Below, in pieces: positions 5,827 through 8,139 of a stretch of DNA of 8,139 bases. The notes below the pieces were generated by a model. The model was given only the letters and a program-made list of their open reading frames with translations, was not told where the DNA came from and did no database searches. Positions within the stretch are counted from its first letter, which is position 1. Each line of letters begins with the position of its first letter. This DNA comes from JACQWX01 sp041662295. GTDB lineage: Bacteria; Elusimicrobiota; Elusimicrobia; UBA1565; UBA9628. Where the stretch lies: NCBI GenBank assembly GCA_041662295.1, contig JBAZSR010000177.1, positions 1 through 8,139 on the forward strand, given 5' to 3'. A program made the position numbers and the translations under genes.

Positions 5827-5904
5827 GGTGTCACACCTCAACTTATGGAACTTATTCTGTGAATAAGTTCCATAAGTTGAGGTGTGACACCATTATTGAC
5901 ACCC
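5827..5904 (-). repeat. Long perfect hairpin plus GTCAAT box, REP/MITE-like (left copy)
   Basis: Two 31-base arms (5827-5857 and 5861-5891) are exact reverse complements around a TGT loop. The arms begin GGTGTCACACCTC and end GAGGTGTGACACC. Next to the right arm, TATTGACACCC (5894-5904) reads on the minus strand as GGGTGTCAATA, so a GTCAAT box (5900-5895) leads into the hairpin. The arms are AT-richer than the surrounding genes and code for nothing. The site lies between convergent genes and could end transcription from both sides, although no clear U tract follows. The same design recurs at 8079-8139 in opposite orientation, which suggests a mobile or REP-like element rather than a simple terminator. 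Confidence 0.8.
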
Positions 5905-6471
5905 TCATTTGAACTCCATGGAACCGAGGATGGACTTGAAGAGATACGCGTAGCGCAGCCTGGTCCTGCGATCCATGGAGACCGGAAAACCCGCGAGATA
6001 GCACCGGCCTTTCCTGCCGCGGAACGCCGCCCAGCGCATGACGGCCGGGATATCCGTGGTCGCGGGCTGCTCGGTCCAGGTCCGGGCTTCCACGCCGTTG
6101 GCTAGGAGCCAGGTCTCGACCGTCCCAGGGCGTTCCGCGTCCTTGAGCATCCTTGCCGCGAACGTGTCGAGGTCAGGGCAATCCATCCCATGGTCGCGGA
6201 CCGTCATAGCCATACGGGCCCGGTCCCACGGCTCGAAATCCCCTGTCTGGGAGCGATGATTGAGGAACGTGACATCACGATCTCCGAGACGGGCGTCCTT
6301 CGTGTCGATGGGCTCCCAGTGCGCCGGATAGGAGGCCCGGTAGGACGATGTCTCCACTGTCTGGAGGGGGAAGTCAGGCTGGATCACGGCACGGTCCCGG
6401 CGGAGCCAGAGCAGTCCGAGGACGGCCAAGAGGACGACGAGGACGGCCCCGGCCTTCGCTGGATTGCTCAA
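5905..6471 (-). CDS. Membrane-anchored hypothetical protein, possible PsbP/Mog1-like fold
   Basis: This 188-residue protein has one N-terminal membrane helix (about 8-23, GAVLVVLLAVLGLLWL) followed by RRDR, predicting a large domain outside the cytoplasm. The domain pattern is SYRASYPAHWEPI (43-55), a strand ending VTFLNH, then RARMAMTVRDHG, an acidic helix (DTFAARMLKDAE), and late strands RCYLAGFPVS and YLFKSILGSMEF. This strand-helix-strand order recalls PsbP/Mog1 or DUF1795-type lipoproteins, but the match is only by shape and no family is certain. The start is a TTG overlapping the TGA of the upstream protease gene (TTGA), so the two are coupled and probably act together at the membrane. 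The stop abuts the left hairpin element. Confidence 0.65.
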   Translation of the reverse strand: MSNPAKAGAVLVVLLAVLGLLWLRRDRAVIQPDFPLQTVETSSYRASYPAHWEPIDTKDARLGDRDVTFLNHRSQTGDFEPWDRARMAMTVRDHGMDCPDLDTFAARMLKDAERPGTVETWLLANGVEARTWTEQPATTDIPAVMRWAAFRGRKGRCYLAGFPVSMDRRTRLRYAYLFKSILGSMEFK

Positions 6472-8012
6472 GGCAGGGTCTGCCCGGTCCTTTTCCGGTA
6501 GCCGGCGTCAGCCGCAAGGAAGCCGCGCCTCATCTCCCGATGCTTCGAGAGCAGGGATTCGAGGGCCTTGCGCTTGGCGCGGTCCGGCTCGGTCTTGATC
6601 CGCTCGAGCAAGCCCTCCTCCGTCACCTCGGGCTCGTTCGTGGCGTTGGCGTAGAGGTCCGAGACGTGGAACATGACCTGGGGCGAGCCGTCCTTGACCG
6701 ACTTCGTGGCGATGTCCTCGTAAGCCAGGCCGGCGAGGTACTGGAGGTTCTTGCTCGCACCCATGGCCTTCTGGTAATCCTCCTTCTTCGGGTAGCGCTT
6801 GAGCAGGTGGTCCTCCCACATGGAAGTCAGCCACTTCTGGTACATCCAGATGGGCTTTTTCTCCATCTCTTTGCGCTTCTCCGGGGAGAGGCCCTTCTCC
6901 ACCTCCTGGAAGAGGTAGACCTGCCTGAGGTGCGCTCCGTGCTCGCTCGTCACAGCCAGGTCGAACTCCTTGCGGCCCTTGAGCTTGTCGTCAATGTGCT
7001 GGAGCTCGTGCCCGAAGACCGGGAGCACGGCCTCCGAGCCCTCCTTCATGAGCCTGCTGTTGATGGCCATGACGCAGTTCTTGCCTTTCTTCTTCTGCTC
7101 CCAGGGCGTTAGGGGCCGGACATAGGCCGCGGTGCCGTCGCTCGACATGTCCGTGACCATGAAATAGACTTCCTTGTCGATGCGCTCCCACCCGCCCATC
7201 TGGGCCACGAGCTCCTTGCCCGCGGGCAGGCTGTCCAGCTTCTGCTTGAGCAAGACCACATCCTTCTTCTCCTGCGGGGTGGGGGAGTGGAAGTAGACCC
7301 CCCAGAGTGAGCCGACGCCCGTGACGATGGACTCCCAGGTGGACGGGGGCTTGGTGTCCGGGAGGTGGTAGACCTCCATGGGAAGGGCCGGCCAAGCGGA
7401 GAGTTTGGAAGACTTGCCGGTCAGGACCTCCGCAGGGCTCCGCCCGCCTCCCGGCCCGCCTTCCACGGCAGCGTCAGGCCGCTTCGGCAGGCTCTTGATC
7501 TCGCGCTCGCCGACCCTGCGCTCCGAGAGCGCGACCACGGCGAGCGCCGCCTCGTTCTTGGGATCGAGCGCCAGTGCCTCCTTGGCCGAGGCCATGGCAT
7601 CCTCGAACCTGCCCTGCCGTTGGAACTCGCTGGCGGCCCGGGAAAGCAGGGCGCCCCTGCTGCCGTCAAAGGGCCCCATCTTCAGCATCCGCGCCGCGTC
7701 AGCCGGGAAGCCCAGGGCGAGGAATCCCTGGCTGATCTCGGTCAGCAGGCCGCCCTCCTGGGTCCGGCCCTCGAGCCGGAGCAGGTCGGTCCGGGCCGCC
7801 TCCTTCTGCTCCTTGGTCATGAGCCCAGCGCAGACCCTGAGATCCACGCACGAGCCGGCTTGGGCGCGGTCGGCAGGCGGAAGCTCCTTGATCTGCCTGG
7901 CGAAGATCATCGGCACCGGGCTCGCCGGCTCCGAGGGGGCCGCGCGCAACGCTGGAGCCTGGAGGAGGAGGCAGAGGGAAAGGACGAGGAGGAACAGGGC
8001 TTTTCGGGTCAT
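6468..8012 (-). CDS. Secreted TPR protein with HExxH zinc-metallopeptidase motif
   Basis: This 514-residue protein has a clear signal peptide: MTRK, hydrophobic core 5-19, then APALRA with cleavage likely near residue 24. Residues about 85-170 are helical repeats of TPR type, including GRFEDAMASAKEALALDPKN. A Gly/Pro linker (180-200) leads to the catalytic-looking region. LPVFGHELQHIDD (330-342) carries HELQH (335-339), a zinc-binding HExxH motif with Glu336 as candidate base. Glu357 in TSEHGAH, 18 residues on, is the candidate third ligand (gluzincin type), with His358 and His361 also near. The rest (370-514) is charged and helical. The family is not recognised and the substrate is unknown; it likely acts in the periplasm or outside the cell. 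The ATG has GAGGG eight bases upstream. The membrane-anchored gene follows through a TTGA overlap. Confidence 0.75.
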   Translation of the reverse strand: MTRKALFLLVLSLCLLLQAPALRAAPSEPASPVPMIFARQIKELPPADRAQAGSCVDLRVCAGLMTKEQKEAARTDLLRLEGRTQEGGLLTEISQGFLALGFPADAARMLKMGPFDGSRGALLSRAASEFQRQGRFEDAMASAKEALALDPKNEAALAVVALSERRVGEREIKSLPKRPDAAVEGGPGGGRSPAEVLTGKSSKLSAWPALPMEVYHLPDTKPPSTWESIVTGVGSLWGVYFHSPTPQEKKDVVLLKQKLDSLPAGKELVAQMGGWERIDKEVYFMVTDMSSDGTAAYVRPLTPWEQKKKGKNCVMAINSRLMKEGSEAVLPVFGHELQHIDDKLKGRKEFDLAVTSEHGAHLRQVYLFQEVEKGLSPEKRKEMEKKPIWMYQKWLTSMWEDHLLKRYPKKEDYQKAMGASKNLQYLAGLAYEDIATKSVKDGSPQVMFHVSDLYANATNEPEVTEEGLLERIKTEPDRAKRKALESLLSKHREMRRGFLAADAGYRKRTGQTLP

Positions 8013-8052
8013 GGGGTTCGCCCTCTTTTATAAGGAGTCCGCGGTGCTTTCA

Positions 8053-8083
8053 ATAGTATGCGCTCAGCGGCCTGTTTTGTCAA
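8053..8083 (-). promoter_or_regulatory. Candidate sigma70 promoter of the protease operon
   Basis: On the minus strand a perfect TTGACA (8083-8078) is followed, after 17 bases, by CATACT (8060-8055), or after 19 bases by TACTAT (8058-8053). It lies about 45 bases upstream of the protease ATG and has no other evident function. The TTGACA overlaps the GTCAAT box of the right hairpin element, so the element seems to bring the -35 box. Confidence 0.5.
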
Positions 8084-8139
8084 TGGGGTCAGATCTTGAG
8101 ATTTGAGTTTTCCCTTGGAAAACTCAAATCTCAAGATCT
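8079..8139 (+). repeat. Long perfect hairpin plus GTCAAT box, REP/MITE-like (right copy, cut by window end)
   Basis: Two 23-base arms (8091-8113 and 8117-8139) are exact reverse complements around a CTT loop. They begin AGATCTTGAGATTTG and end CAAATCTCAAGATCT, so the window stops exactly at the end of a paired arm. Just before them lies GTCAATGGGGTC (8079-8090). If the right arm continued as GACCCC beyond the window, the arms would reach 29 bases and start GGGGTCA. That parallels the 31-base arms starting GGTGTCA at 5827-5891. The inner arm sequence differs from the left copy. It lies upstream of the protease operon, so it is not its terminator. Confidence 0.75.

Noticed and set aside
5894..5930. 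Plus-strand TTGACA at 5897-5902 as a promoter
   Set aside because: No -10-like box follows at 16-19 bases and no plus-strand gene lies downstream. It is better read as part of the GTCAAT element edge.
6348..7112. 254-codon plus-strand frame with Leu/Val-rich stretches opposite the protease gene
   Set aside because: Its hydrophobicity comes from antisense of Glu/Lys-rich helices. The minus-strand frame has a signal peptide and a HELQH motif.
5827..8139. CRISPR array or tRNA genes suggested by the palindromes
   Set aside because: There is no regular repeat-spacer pattern, and the hairpins are simple stems without cloverleaf features.

Overview
This is a GC-rich window, roughly two-thirds G+C by eye. 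It carries bacterial-style operons with frequent start/stop overlaps, including two TTG starts embedded in TTGA junctions. Signal peptides, a Tat translocase, a MEMO-domain protein and an FBT-type carrier suggest an uncultured Gram-negative bacterium, but nothing here fixes the phylum. The first gene is cut at base 1, a 10-N scaffold gap lies at 5234-5243, and the last base falls inside a hairpin arm. The window is therefore probably a whole metagenomic contig or scaffold.

Region 1 (1-2195, plus strand): the C-terminal part of a probable (alpha/alpha)-barrel glycosidase overlaps, by one base, the start of a PqqD-like plus MEMO fusion of the AmmeMemoRadiSam protein B type.

Region 2 (2227-3110, minus strand, convergent with region 1): a small hypothetical protein with an Ig-like look comes first. 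A 20-residue membrane peptide follows, translationally coupled to it (TGATG, strong Shine-Dalgarno). Last is an OsmC-family thiol peroxidase-like protein.

Region 3 (3263-5797, plus strand, divergent from region 2): a tight operon encodes a TatA/TatB-like subunit, a RibL/TagD-type nucleotidyltransferase, TatC, and a folate-biopterin-transporter-family carrier that is split by the N gap. A short palindrome and weak promoter-like boxes lie in the divergent intergenic region.

Region 4 (5827-8139): a two-gene minus-strand block encodes a secreted TPR protein with an HELQH zinc-peptidase motif and a membrane-anchored partner. It is bracketed by two very long hairpins. Each has a GTCAAT box on the inner side, and they point in opposite directions. 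They look like the same class of REP/MITE-like element with different inner sequences. This is the most unusual structure in the window. The right-hand one also supplies the best promoter -35 box for the protease gene.

No tRNA, rRNA, CRISPR array or transposase gene was seen.
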